NCBI GenBank assembly: GCA_025935275.1
Contig: JAICVP010000058.1
Coordinates: 1-10,192, forward strand
Direction of reading: 5' to 3'
DNA: 10,192 bases
Origin: Thermoleophilia bacterium
GTDB lineage: Bacteria > Actinomycetota > Thermoleophilia > Gaiellales > Gaiellaceae
The first letter of the stretch is position 1. Every line of letters begins with the position of its first letter. The notes under the pieces are model-generated. The model saw only the letters and a program-made list of their open reading frames with translations. It was not told the origin of the DNA and did not search any database. Of this stretch, positions 1 through 6,729 are shown piece by piece. Position numbers and translations under genes: made by a program.

Positions 1-2033
1 ACTCCCTGTGCGGGGCGGTCTGGATCCCCGACGACGGCGCGGTCGACCCGCACACCGCGACCCACGCGCTCGCCGCGGCTGCGCGGGAGCTGGGCGTTCA
101 GATCCGCACCGGGGCGCGCGTGACGGGGATCGAGCTCGGCCCGGGGCGCGAGGTGTGCGCAGTGCGCACCGAGAACGGATCGATCGAGACCGAGTGCGTG
201 GTGAACGCCTGCGGAATCTGGGCGCCCCAGGTGGCGGCGATGGTCGGCGCCTTCACGCCGTCCATCCCCGTCGACCACCAGCACATCGCGCTCGCGGCGG
301 TCGACGGCCACGAGCTTCCGCGCGAGATGCCGTGCTTCCGCGACACGGACAATCTCGTCTACGGGAGGAGCGAGGCGGGCGGGATGCTCTTCGGCGGCTA
401 CGAAGGCGACCCGGTCGCGCGCTGGGAGGACGGCGTGCCCTGGGAGCACGGCGGCAGCTCCCTTCCGCCTGACGAGGAGCGCTTCCGGCCTTTGTGGCAG
501 GGCGCCACTCGGCGATTCCCCTTCCTGCAGGACGCGGGCATGGTCAAGCTCGTCTGCCACCCGGACGCCATGACCCCCGACGGGAACCCGCTGCTTGGCC
601 CCATGCCGGGGGTGCCCGGCTTCTGGATGGCCGCCGGCCTGTCGCTCAACGGCTTCGGCGGTGCCGGCGGTATGGGTAAGACGGCCGCCGAGCTGATCAC
701 CGCCGGCGAGTCCGAGCTGGACGTGCAGGGCTATCGCCCGTGGCGCTTCGGAGGCCCGTACCGCGATCCCGGGTTCACCACGGCCGCCGCGCGTGAGGTC
801 TACCGCTACTACTACCGCCTCCGGTACCCGCTCGACACCGACGAGTGGGGGAGGCCGCAGCGACTCAGTCCCCTGCATGGTCGTCTGCAGGAGCTCGGCG
901 CCGTCTTTGGGACGAAGAACGGCTGGGAGCGGGCCGACTACTTCCGCCCCGGGCAGGCCTGGCGCCGCGCGGGAGCGGACCAGCGCGAGTTCGGCTGGAC
1001 CGCTCCGCCGTATCTCGACCTGCTCGCCGAGGAGCACCGTGCCTTTCGCGAGCGAGTCGGGATCATCGACATGACCTCCTTCGGAAAGATCGAGGTCTCC
1101 GGTCCCGGTGCCGTCCCTCTCCTCGAGCGCCTCGCGGACAACCGGATCGATCGCCCGGTCGGCTCCGTGGTCTATACGCAGTTCCTGAACGACCGCGGCG
1201 GCATCGTCTCCGACCTCACGGTGACGCGGCTGGGGGACGAATGTTTCCGCGTGGTGACAGGCGCGGGCGCCGTCGACTCCGACCTCGGCTGGCTGCGCCT
1301 GAACGTGCGGCCGGAGGACGGGCCCGTGGAGATCCGCGACGAGACGGACGAGGTCGCCGTGATCGGCCTCTGGGGCCCGGAGGCGCGCGCGGTCCTGCAG
1401 AGCGTCACCGAGGAGGACGTCTCCGCCGAGGCCCTGCCGTTTCGCCGCGCGCAGGAAATTGCCGTCGGCAGCGTTCCGGTGCTGGCGCAGCGGATCACGT
1501 ACGTCGGGGAGCTCGGCTTCGAGCTCTACGTGGCACGCGAGGCGGCGGTGCAGGTCTGGGACCGGCTGCTGGAGGGCGGGGCGCCGCACCGCATCGCGCC
1601 GGGCGGCTACCGCGTCCTCGATTCGCTGCGGCTCGAGAAGGGCTACCGCTACTTCGGCACCGACCTCACCGCGGGCGACGACCCGCTCGAGGCCGGGCTC
1701 GGCTTCTGCGTCTGCTGGGAGAAGGACTTCAACGGCCGTACTGCCCTCGAGGGCAAGGAGCCGGCGAGGCGTCTGCGGACGCTGCTCGTCGGAGGCGAGG
1801 AGTACGCCACGGTCTACGGCGGCGAGGCGATCCACCTGAACGGCTCGGTGATCGGTCGCGTGCGCAGCGCCGGCTACGGGTTCACGGTCGGGCGCAACAT
1901 CGCGCTCGGCTACGTTCCCGCGGGACTCGAGGAGGGAGCGAAGATCGGGGTCGAGGTGTTCGGAGAGATCGTCCCGGCCGAGCTTGCGCCCGACGCGCTG
2001 TACGACCCCGAGAACGAGCGCGTGCGTGCGTAG
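1..2033 (+). CDS. FAD-dependent dimethylglycine/sarcosine dehydrogenase-type protein, C-terminal GcvT domain (5' partial)
   Basis: The frame is open from the left edge (first whole codon at base 3) to TAG at 2031-2033, giving 676 visible residues; the N-terminal FAD-binding Rossmann motif lies outside the window. Residues 1 to about 265 look like the rest of a DAO-type oxidoreductase: WIPDDGAVDP near the start and NGFGGAGGMGKTAAELI before the domain border. A dimethylglycine-dehydrogenase-like linker follows (AVFGTKNGWERADYF), then an aminomethyltransferase (GcvT) half with RVGIIDMTSFGKIEVSG and, further on, RLEKGYRYFGTDLTAGDDP. Family members oxidatively demethylate dimethylglycine or sarcosine and pass the methyl carbon to tetrahydrofolate. 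It lies 39 bases before the grdE-like gene on the same strand, so it is probably the upstream member of the same operon, feeding demethylated glycines to the reductase. The exact substrate cannot be read from the sequence; related FAD/GcvT fusions act on other N-methyl amines. Confidence 0.88.
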   Translation, partial: SLCGAVWIPDDGAVDPHTATHALAAAARELGVQIRTGARVTGIELGPGREVCAVRTENGSIETECVVNACGIWAPQVAAMVGAFTPSIPVDHQHIALAAVDGHELPREMPCFRDTDNLVYGRSEAGGMLFGGYEGDPVARWEDGVPWEHGGSSLPPDEERFRPLWQGATRRFPFLQDAGMVKLVCHPDAMTPDGNPLLGPMPGVPGFWMAAGLSLNGFGGAGGMGKTAAELITAGESELDVQGYRPWRFGGPYRDPGFTTAAAREVYRYYYRLRYPLDTDEWGRPQRLSPLHGRLQELGAVFGTKNGWERADYFRPGQAWRRAGADQREFGWTAPPYLDLLAEEHRAFRERVGIIDMTSFGKIEVSGPGAVPLLERLADNRIDRPVGSVVYTQFLNDRGGIVSDLTVTRLGDECFRVVTGAGAVDSDLGWLRLNVRPEDGPVEIRDETDEVAVIGLWGPEARAVLQSVTEEDVSAEALPFRRAQEIAVGSVPVLAQRITYVGELGFELYVAREAAVQVWDRLLEGGAPHRIAPGGYRVLDSLRLEKGYRYFGTDLTAGDDPLEAGLGFCVCWEKDFNGRTALEGKEPARRLRTLLVGGEEYATVYGGEAIHLNGSVIGRVRSAGYGFTVGRNIALGYVPAGLEEGAKIGVEVFGEIVPAELAPDALYDPENERVRA

Positions 2034-2072
2034 TTGCGGGCATTCACCGCGGCCGGGAGAATCGGCAGCCTG

Positions 2073-3251
2073 ATGGCCTGGGAGCTCGCGACCTTCTCCG
2101 CCGATCTCTTCCGCGAGCCCGAGGCGATCGAGGGCGTGGAGGTGGAGCTCGTCACGCCGGGCTCGCCCGTGCGCGTGACCCACGTGCTGGACGCGGTCGA
2201 GCCGCGGATCCGCCCCGACGGACGCGCGGCATTCCCCAGCGAGGGGCAGGCGGGGGAGGGGCGGACGAACCGCCTCGACGGCGTCGTCATTCTCTCGTGC
2301 CTCGACTTCCCGGGAGAGGAGCGACCGCTACACGAGCAGGAGTCGATCGTCGATCTCGGCGGCCCGGGTGCGGCGCTCACGCCTTTCGCCGACATGACGG
2401 CGGTCGTTCTCACGTTCTCGCCGGGCGCCGGCGGCCACGTCGAGATCGACGCCCACGCGCGCGAGACGACGCTCTCGGTCGCCGAAGAGGTCGCGCGGGG
2501 AACCCTGGACGCTGAGCCTCACGAGGTCGAGCGCTTCGAGCTCGGGGTTGCCGACGAAAGCCTGCCCGCGATCGCCGCTTTGATCCAGATCTCCGACCTC
2601 GGCCCGCTCTACATCCAGTACGTGTACGGGACTCCGGCGGGCGAGGCCGGCCTCCCACGGGCCGTCGACCCCGCCGAGATCCTCGACGGCGCGGTCACCT
2701 GCGGCGAGTACCACTGGGCGGCGATGCGCAACCCCACCTGGTTCTTCCAGCGCAACGAGCTCATCCGCACGCTGTACCGCCAGCACGGGAAGACGCTGCG
2801 CTTCGCGGGCGCTGTACTCATGCGCGGGTACGAGCAGAGCGCGGCGGACAAGCAGCGAGCGGCGGACGGGGCGGCGGATGTCGCGCGGGACCTCGGCGCC
2901 CAGGGCGTCGTCATCACGACCGACGCGGGCGGCAACTCGCACACGGACGTCATGCTCACGTGCCGCGCCTGCGAGCAGGCCGGGATCAGAACGACGGTCG
3001 TCCTCGCCGAGGAGACCGATCCCCAGTCGACGAGGCCGATTCTCACCGACTGGGTGCGCGAGGCGGACTCCATCGTCTCGACCGGGAACGTCGAGGAGCT
3101 CGTCGAGGCCTGGTCTCCCGAGCGTGTTCTCGGCGGTGACTTGCTGCTGGACGGGACGCCCGCCCGCGAGGCAGGACCGATTCCGGTGCGCAACTACCTC
3201 GGCGCCGCGAACCAGATGGGCCAGCTCGCCCTGAGCGCGAGGACGGAGTGA
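2073..3251 (+). CDS. grdE: Glycine/sarcosine/betaine reductase component B, GrdE/GrdG/GrdI-type subunit
   Basis: A 392-residue protein of the GrdE family, the non-selenium part of substrate-specific component B, which normally binds the amine substrate through a carbonyl cofactor. Family marks in order: VELVTPGSPVRVTHVLDAVEPRI, GEGRTNRLDGV, IVDLGGPGAALTPF, VYGTPAGEAGLPRAVDPAEILDGAV, RNPTWFF, and a C-terminal GGNSHTDVMLTC block. I chose ATG 2073 because the family start (M-x-x-E-L/I-x-x-F) aligns there and GGGAGA lies 12 bases upstream; TTG at 2034, directly after the previous stop, would add 13 residues. The end overlaps the next gene in GTGA. Oddity: known GrdE is cleaved at an Asn-Cys bond after DGAxxSG, but here that pair reads Glu212-Tyr213, with Cys210 three residues before Tyr213. 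Pyruvoyl/carbonyl formation is therefore doubtful or shifted. Glycine, sarcosine or betaine specificity is not decided; the symbol marks the family. Confidence 0.87.
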   Translation: MAWELATFSADLFREPEAIEGVEVELVTPGSPVRVTHVLDAVEPRIRPDGRAAFPSEGQAGEGRTNRLDGVVILSCLDFPGEERPLHEQESIVDLGGPGAALTPFADMTAVVLTFSPGAGGHVEIDAHARETTLSVAEEVARGTLDAEPHEVERFELGVADESLPAIAALIQISDLGPLYIQYVYGTPAGEAGLPRAVDPAEILDGAVTCGEYHWAAMRNPTWFFQRNELIRTLYRQHGKTLRFAGAVLMRGYEQSAADKQRAADGAADVARDLGAQGVVITTDAGGNSHTDVMLTCRACEQAGIRTTVVLAEETDPQSTRPILTDWVREADSIVSTGNVEELVEAWSPERVLGGDLLLDGTPAREAGPIPVRNYLGAANQMGQLALSARTE

Positions 3252-4519
3252 AAGCCGTCCACTACCTCAACCAGTTCTTCGCCGGACTGGGCGGGGAAGA
3301 GCAGGCCGAGACGCAGCCGACACGCTTGGACGGCGCCGTGGGGCCGGGCCGCGGCCTGCAGGCCGAGCTCGTGGACGTCGAGATCGTCGCGACCCTGGCC
3401 TGCGGGGACGACTACTTCGCGGAGCACGAGGAAGAAGCGCTCGCCGCCCTTCTCGAGCTGCTGGCCGAGCTTCGCCCCGATGTCCTGGTGGCGGGGCCGG
3501 CCTTCGGCTCCGGACGCTACGGCTACGCCTGCGCTCGTCTCGCTGCCGCTGCGGCCGAGCGCGGGATCCCCTCGGTCGCCGCCATGCATGAGGACAACCC
3601 GGGGGTCGGGGAGGCCGGTGCCGCCTACGTCGTGCCGACCGCAGTCAACGTCGCGGGCATGCGCGATGCGCTTCCCAGGCTCGGCGCGCTGGCCTCGGCG
3701 CTTGCTTCGCGCCGCGAGCTTGGTGCGGCAGACGAAGAGGGCTACCTCGTGCGGGGCTTCCGGCGGAACTACGTGGCTGAAAAGACGGGCGCGGCGCGCG
3801 CTGTCGAGCTTCTGCTCGCGAAGCTGGCGGGCGAGACGCGCACCGAAGTGGCCGGCGACATGGATCGCGTCGAGCCGCCGCCTGCCGTTGCCGACCTCTC
3901 CTCGGCCCTGGTGGCGCTGGTCACCGAGGCCGGATGCGTGCCGCAGGGGAATCCCGACCACCTGCAGTCCGTGCGGGCGCAGGGCTGGTTCCGCTATGAC
4001 CTCGGCGGCGCGGACACGCTCGCTTCGGGGCGCTACGAGTCGGTGCACGGCGGCTTCGACGTCACGCTCGCGAATGAGGATCCGAATCGCCTCGTGCCCC
4101 TCGACACCGTGCGTGGGCTCGAGCGGGCAGGCCGCGTCGGGCGCGTGCACGAGGCGCTCTACACGACGACCGGAAACGGCACGCCGGTGGTGGTCGCGAC
4201 GAAGTTCGGGCAGGAGATCGCGGGCGAGCTCCGCGACGCAGGGGTGCAGGCCGTGCTCCTCTCCGGCACGTGAGGGACGGGCACGCGCTGCGGGGCAGTG
4301 CTGGCGAAGGAGATCGAGCGGGCGGGAATACCGGCGGTCTACGTGACGTCTTTGCCCACTGTGGCGAGGATGATCGGAGCGAACCGGATCGTGCGCGGCC
4401 CGGCGATCACCCATCCGTTCGGCCTGGACGAGGACGAGCGGCGGCGCATCGTCGAGCGCGCGCTCGACATGCTCGAGACCGACGTCGAGCCGAACACCGT
4501 CTGGGAGGTCGAGGAGTGA
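3248..4519 (+). CDS. grdB: Component B selenoprotein of glycine/sarcosine/betaine reductase (GrdB/GrdF/GrdH), Sec342
   Basis: Read through the in-frame TGA at 4271-4273 as selenocysteine, this gene gives 423 residues, close to the roughly 435 usual for GrdB. Before the TGA: KAVHYLNQFFAGLGGEE at the start, VLVAGPAFGSGRYGYAC, MHEDNPGVGEAG, VHGGFDVTLANEDPNR and YTTTGNGTPVV, all hallmarks of the family. After it: GTGTRCGAVLAKEIERAGIP and GANRIV, ending VEE. In the family, this selenocysteine attacks the substrate C-N bond and hands the carboxymethyl group to selenoprotein A. The GTG start overlaps the previous stop in GTGA, so translation is probably coupled. The family motif after Sec is U-G-T-C-T-R-C-G; here the first Cys is Gly345, while Cys348 is kept. 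Conventional calling would end the gene at 4273 and leave a 3' remnant. Whether the substrate is glycine (GrdB), sarcosine (GrdF) or betaine (GrdH) is not resolved; the symbol marks the family. Confidence 0.93.
4271..4273 (+). other. In-frame UGA read as selenocysteine (GrdB-type)
   Basis: The TGA sits inside the block L-L-S-G-T-[U]-G-T-G-T-R-C-G, the position where all GrdB/F/H proteins carry selenocysteine. Strongly family-like sequence continues in the same frame for 81 more residues to a TGA at 4517-4519. Confidence 0.93.
4281..4301 (+). promoter_or_regulatory. Candidate bacterial SECIS hairpin for the grdB-type UGA
   Basis: Bases 4288-4291 (CTGC) pair with 4295-4298 (GCAG) around a GGG loop, and GCA 4281-4283 pairs with TGC 4299-4301, leaving a four-base bulge on the 5' side. 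Counting the U of UGA as 1, the loop falls at bases 22-24, which matches the distance and G-containing apical loop of bacterial SECIS elements. The pairing was found by eye; no folding energy was computed. Confidence 0.5.
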
Positions 4520-4628
4520 GATTTTCTTCGGGGGCCACCCCGTGCCTCCACCCGCTTCGAGCGTACCGCTCCGAAACGCAGAGGTGGCACGCCGGCTGCG
4601 CCGAGAGGGACACGGGAGAGAGCCGACT
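4520..4628 (+). other. Structured 109-base spacer between grdB-type gene and grdC
   Basis: This is the only sizeable gap among the reductase genes proper. It holds a perfect hairpin at 4529-4542 (CGGGG, loop GCCA, CCCCG). It also holds a possible larger one, GTGCC 4542-4546 with GGCAC 4586-4590 and ACC 4550-4552 with GGT 4583-4585, enclosing the small stem CGCT 4553-4556/AGCG 4560-4563. There is no T-run after the stems. It may set the grdB:grdC ratio by processing or attenuation. An alternative is that part of it codes for an N-terminal extension of GrdC from GTG 4542. Confidence 0.4.
4614..4620 (+). promoter_or_regulatory. Ribosome binding site deciding the grdC start
   Basis: GGGAGAG lies eight bases before GTG 4629. 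This favours that start over the in-frame GTG at 4542, which has no comparable purine-rich site upstream. Confidence 0.6.
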
Positions 4629-5939
4629 GTGAGCGCCGCCATTCACGGCTGCAGTCTCGTCCTCGCGCACGCGCCCGACCTCGTCCGCCACGGCTCGAAG
4701 CCCACCCGCGAGGACGCTGCCGAGGAGATCAAGCCGGCACTGAGGACCTTTGACAACGCGCTCGGCTACCCGCCGCATCAGGTCTTCATCGGCAACCATC
4801 GGCCGGACGCGCTCTGGGAGGTCGAGCGCCCCTGGTGGAAGAGCCCAGCCGCGCCGAAGGCCGAGGGCCGCTTCGGTGTCTTCATCGATCAGGACGCGCT
4901 CTACGCCCGGATGGAGGCCGCCGACCAGTTCCAGCTCCTCCACCTCGACGGCCGCGAGGCTTCCGACGGGTCGCTCTCCCTCTATCGCAACGGAAGCCGC
5001 GCAGGAGTCATGAACCGCGCGCACGACCTCGACGAGAGCCTCTCCGCGAGCGTGCTCCTCGAGAACCTCGCGTGCAAGGCGACTGGCGCGCTCGCGCTGG
5101 AGCACCTCCTCGGCCGCACCGGCTTCCCGCCCGAAGACCTCGCCTACGCCATCGGTTGTGGGGAGGAGGCAGTGGGCGACAGGTATCAGCGCGGCGGCGG
5201 CAACCTCGGCAAGGCGATCGCCGAGCAGGCCGGCTGCGCGAACGCCTCCGGCTCCGACGTGAAGGCCTTCTGCGCCGGTCCCATCCACGCGCTGGTCGTC
5301 GCGGCTTCCCTCGTCAGCTCAGGGGTCTACGAGCACGTCGCGGTCGTCGCGGGGGGCTCGCTCGCCAAGCTGGGGATGAAGTTCGCCGGCGCGCTCCGAA
5401 ACGACGTGCCGGTGCTCGAGGACGTGCTCGCAGGACTGGCGATCCTCGTCGGGCCGCCGGGAAACGGTGCCCCGACCATCCGCCTCGACGCCGTCGGCCG
5501 CCACCGCATCGGCTCGGGCTCGGCGCAGCAGGCCGTTCTCGAAGACCTCGTCGTCGAGCCGCTAAGCCGGCTCGGCCGTGGAATCCTCGACGTCGACCGC
5601 TACGCGACCGAGCTGCACGACCCCGAGATCACGGAGCCGGCCGGGGCGGGCAATGTGCCGCAGCGGAATTACAAGCTCATCGGTGCGCTGGCCGTGAAGC
5701 GCGGGGAGCTCGAGCGGGAAAGGCTCGACCACTTCGAGCGCGAGCGCGGCCTCCCGGGCTTCTCGCCGACGCAGGGCCACGTCGCCTCGGCCGTGCCGTG
5801 GCTCCCGCACGGCGTCGAAGCATTGCGCTCGGGCGAGATCGGCTCGACGATGCTCGTGGCCAAGGGGTCCCTCTTCCTCGGCCGCATGACGGAGCTGGCC
5901 GACGGCATGTCAGTGTTACTGGAGCAAGGAAAGGAGTGA
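4629..5939 (+). CDS. grdC: Glycine reductase component C, GrdC subunit
   Basis: A 436-residue GrdC-type protein. Component C turns the Se-carboxymethyl group on GrdA into an acetyl thioester and, with GrdD, into acetyl phosphate. Family blocks in order: VLAHAPDLVRHGSKPTRE, YPPHQVFIGNHRPDALWE, GGGNLGKAIAEQAG, NASGSDVKAFCAGPIHAL, GSLAKLGMK, PEITEPAGAGNVPQRNYKLI, GFSPTQGH and a terminal KGSLFLGRM. The fold resembles beta-ketoacyl synthases: Cys215 in AFCAG sits like the thiolase nucleophile, and His384 (QGH) like the partner histidine; that mapping is inference. Clostridial GrdC is about 510 residues; this one appears to lack an internal segment after the QFQLLHL region and a C-terminal tail of roughly 40 residues. 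The start is GTG 4629 because SD GGGAGAG precedes it and the family begins there. The trxA SD lies in its last codons. No grdD follows. Confidence 0.92.
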   Translation: MSAAIHGCSLVLAHAPDLVRHGSKPTREDAAEEIKPALRTFDNALGYPPHQVFIGNHRPDALWEVERPWWKSPAAPKAEGRFGVFIDQDALYARMEAADQFQLLHLDGREASDGSLSLYRNGSRAGVMNRAHDLDESLSASVLLENLACKATGALALEHLLGRTGFPPEDLAYAIGCGEEAVGDRYQRGGGNLGKAIAEQAGCANASGSDVKAFCAGPIHALVVAASLVSSGVYEHVAVVAGGSLAKLGMKFAGALRNDVPVLEDVLAGLAILVGPPGNGAPTIRLDAVGRHRIGSGSAQQAVLEDLVVEPLSRLGRGILDVDRYATELHDPEITEPAGAGNVPQRNYKLIGALAVKRGELERERLDHFERERGLPGFSPTQGHVASAVPWLPHGVEALRSGEIGSTMLVAKGSLFLGRMTELADGMSVLLEQGKE

Positions 5940-5941
5940 GG

Positions 5942-6268
5942 ATGCCCGTCGACGCGACACCGGAGACCTTCAAGGAGCTGACGAGCGAGGGCAGCGTCTT
6001 CGTCGACTTCTGGGGCCCGCGCTGCCAGCCGTGCCTCGCGATGATGCCGACGATCAAGGACCTGGAGCAGGAGGCCGGTGGCGCCGTCCGCGTCGTCAAG
6101 GTCGACTCGAGCCAGAACCGGGACGTCTGCCGCGAGCTGCGCGTGTTCGGGCTGCCAACGTACATTCTGATGCGCGACGGCGAGGAGCTGGAGCGGCTGT
6201 CCGGCGAGGTGTCGAAGCAGCAGGTAGAGGAGGCATTCGCGACGTTGAAAGGAGGTGGCGCTGCATGA
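5942..6268 (+). CDS. trxA: Thioredoxin of the glycine reductase operon
   Basis: A 108-residue single-domain thioredoxin. It should reduce the oxidised selenoprotein (Se-S bond in GrdA) after each turnover, passing electrons from a thioredoxin reductase that is not in the window. The active site is FWGPRCQPC with Cys28 and Cys31, and the cis-proline is in GLPTYI. The canonical W-C-G-P-C is altered: Arg27 replaces the Trp before the first Cys, and Gln29 replaces the Gly. Non-canonical CxPC motifs are known from glycine-reductase thioredoxins of amino-acid-fermenting clostridia, which supports a dedicated partner role. SD AAGGAG (5931-5936) overlaps the end of grdC, and the start is two bases after that stop. 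Its own stop overlaps the grdA start (ATGA), so it is translated with the reductase genes. Confidence 0.92.
   Translation: MPVDATPETFKELTSEGSVFVDFWGPRCQPCLAMMPTIKDLEQEAGGAVRVVKVDSSQNRDVCRELRVFGLPTYILMRDGEELERLSGEVSKQQVEEAFATLKGGGAA
6248..6256 (+). promoter_or_regulatory. Near-perfect Shine-Dalgarno site of grdA
   Basis: AAAGGAGGT lies eight bases before ATG 6265, inside the last codons of trxA. It is the strongest ribosome site in the operon and suggests high translation of GrdA, the shared carrier protein. Confidence 0.75.
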
Positions 6269-6729
6269 AGCTCGAGGGCAAGAAGGTGATTGCTCTCGGC
6301 GAGCGGGACGGCGTGCCCGGGCCCGCGATCGCAGAGTGCGTGCGCTCGGCGGGAGCCGAGCCGATCTTCGTCGAGACGGAGTGCTTCGTCTGAACGGCCG
6401 CAGGCGCCATGGACCCGGAGAACCAGGATCGGATCAAGAGCCTGGTCGACGAGCACGGGGCCGACGACCTGGTGGTGGTGCTCGGTGCCGCCGATCTCGA
6501 AGCGCTCGAGGTCGCAGCCGAGACACTCACCCTCGGAGACCCGGCGTACGTGGGTTCACTGGCAGGAGTCCAGTTGGGGCTCCCCGTCGTTCACATCCTC
6601 GAGGAGGACGTCAAGGAGCAGGTCGATGCCGGTGTCTACGACGAGCAGGTGGGCTTGCTCGAGATGACCCTGGACGTCGACCAGGTCAGGCGTGCCGCCG
6701 AGAAGTTCCCCGGGAGGGACGAAACCTGA
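6265..6729 (+). CDS. grdA: Glycine reductase selenoprotein A, Sec43
   Basis: Read through the TGA at 6391-6393 as selenocysteine, the gene gives 154 residues, the usual GrdA length. GrdA carries the carboxymethyl group as a selenoether between components B and C, and its Cys-x-x-Sec pair is oxidised at the end of the cycle. The redox block is E-C-F-V-[U]-T-A-A-G-A-M-D-P-E-N-Q (Cys40, Sec43), nearly identical to clostridial GrdA. Downstream blocks AETLTLGDP, GSLAGVQLGLPVVHI and VYDEQVGLLEM also match. Start ATG 6265 follows an excellent SD and overlaps the trxA stop. Conventional calling would give a 42-residue stub plus a fragment from ATG 6409. The 3' 44 bases overlap the convergent tag gene. 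It closes the operon, unlike most clostridial loci where grdA precedes grdB or follows grdE. Confidence 0.96.
6391..6393 (+). other. In-frame UGA read as selenocysteine (GrdA)
   Basis: The TGA is codon 43, directly after Cys-Phe-Val and before T-A-A-G-A-M-D, the invariant selenocysteine site of GrdA. The downstream stem is less clear than for the grdB-type UGA: CC 6407-6408 could pair with GG 6417-6418 around an eight-base loop, with weak extension to GG 6403-6404 and CC 6423-6424. Confidence 0.95.

Noticed and set aside
845..2515. Long + strand open frame of 556 codons overlapping the dehydrogenase and grdE-like genes
   Set aside because: The product is a run of Arg, Gly and Ala with no motifs, in another frame than two clear family proteins, so it is a composition artefact.
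4298..4519. Separate small gene starting after the TGA at 4271-4273
   Set aside because: The sequence is the conserved C-terminal part of GrdB/F/H, in the same frame as the upstream part, and is explained by selenocysteine readthrough rather than a new gene or a pseudogene.
4542..4628. N-terminal extension of GrdC from GTG 4542
   Set aside because: It has no SD, the 29 residues have no likeness to GrdC, and a good SD precedes GTG 4629; it is kept only as an alternative.
3194..4642. Long open frame on the - strand (482 codons) across the grdB-type gene
   Set aside because: It is the mirror of GC-rich third positions in the + strand gene; its translation is Arg/His/Val-rich without any recognisable family, and it would run antisense to a well-supported selenoprotein.
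6409..6729. Separate gene starting at ATG 6409
   Set aside because: That ATG is the Met of the invariant T-A-A-G-A-M-D block following Sec43; it is the remainder of GrdA.
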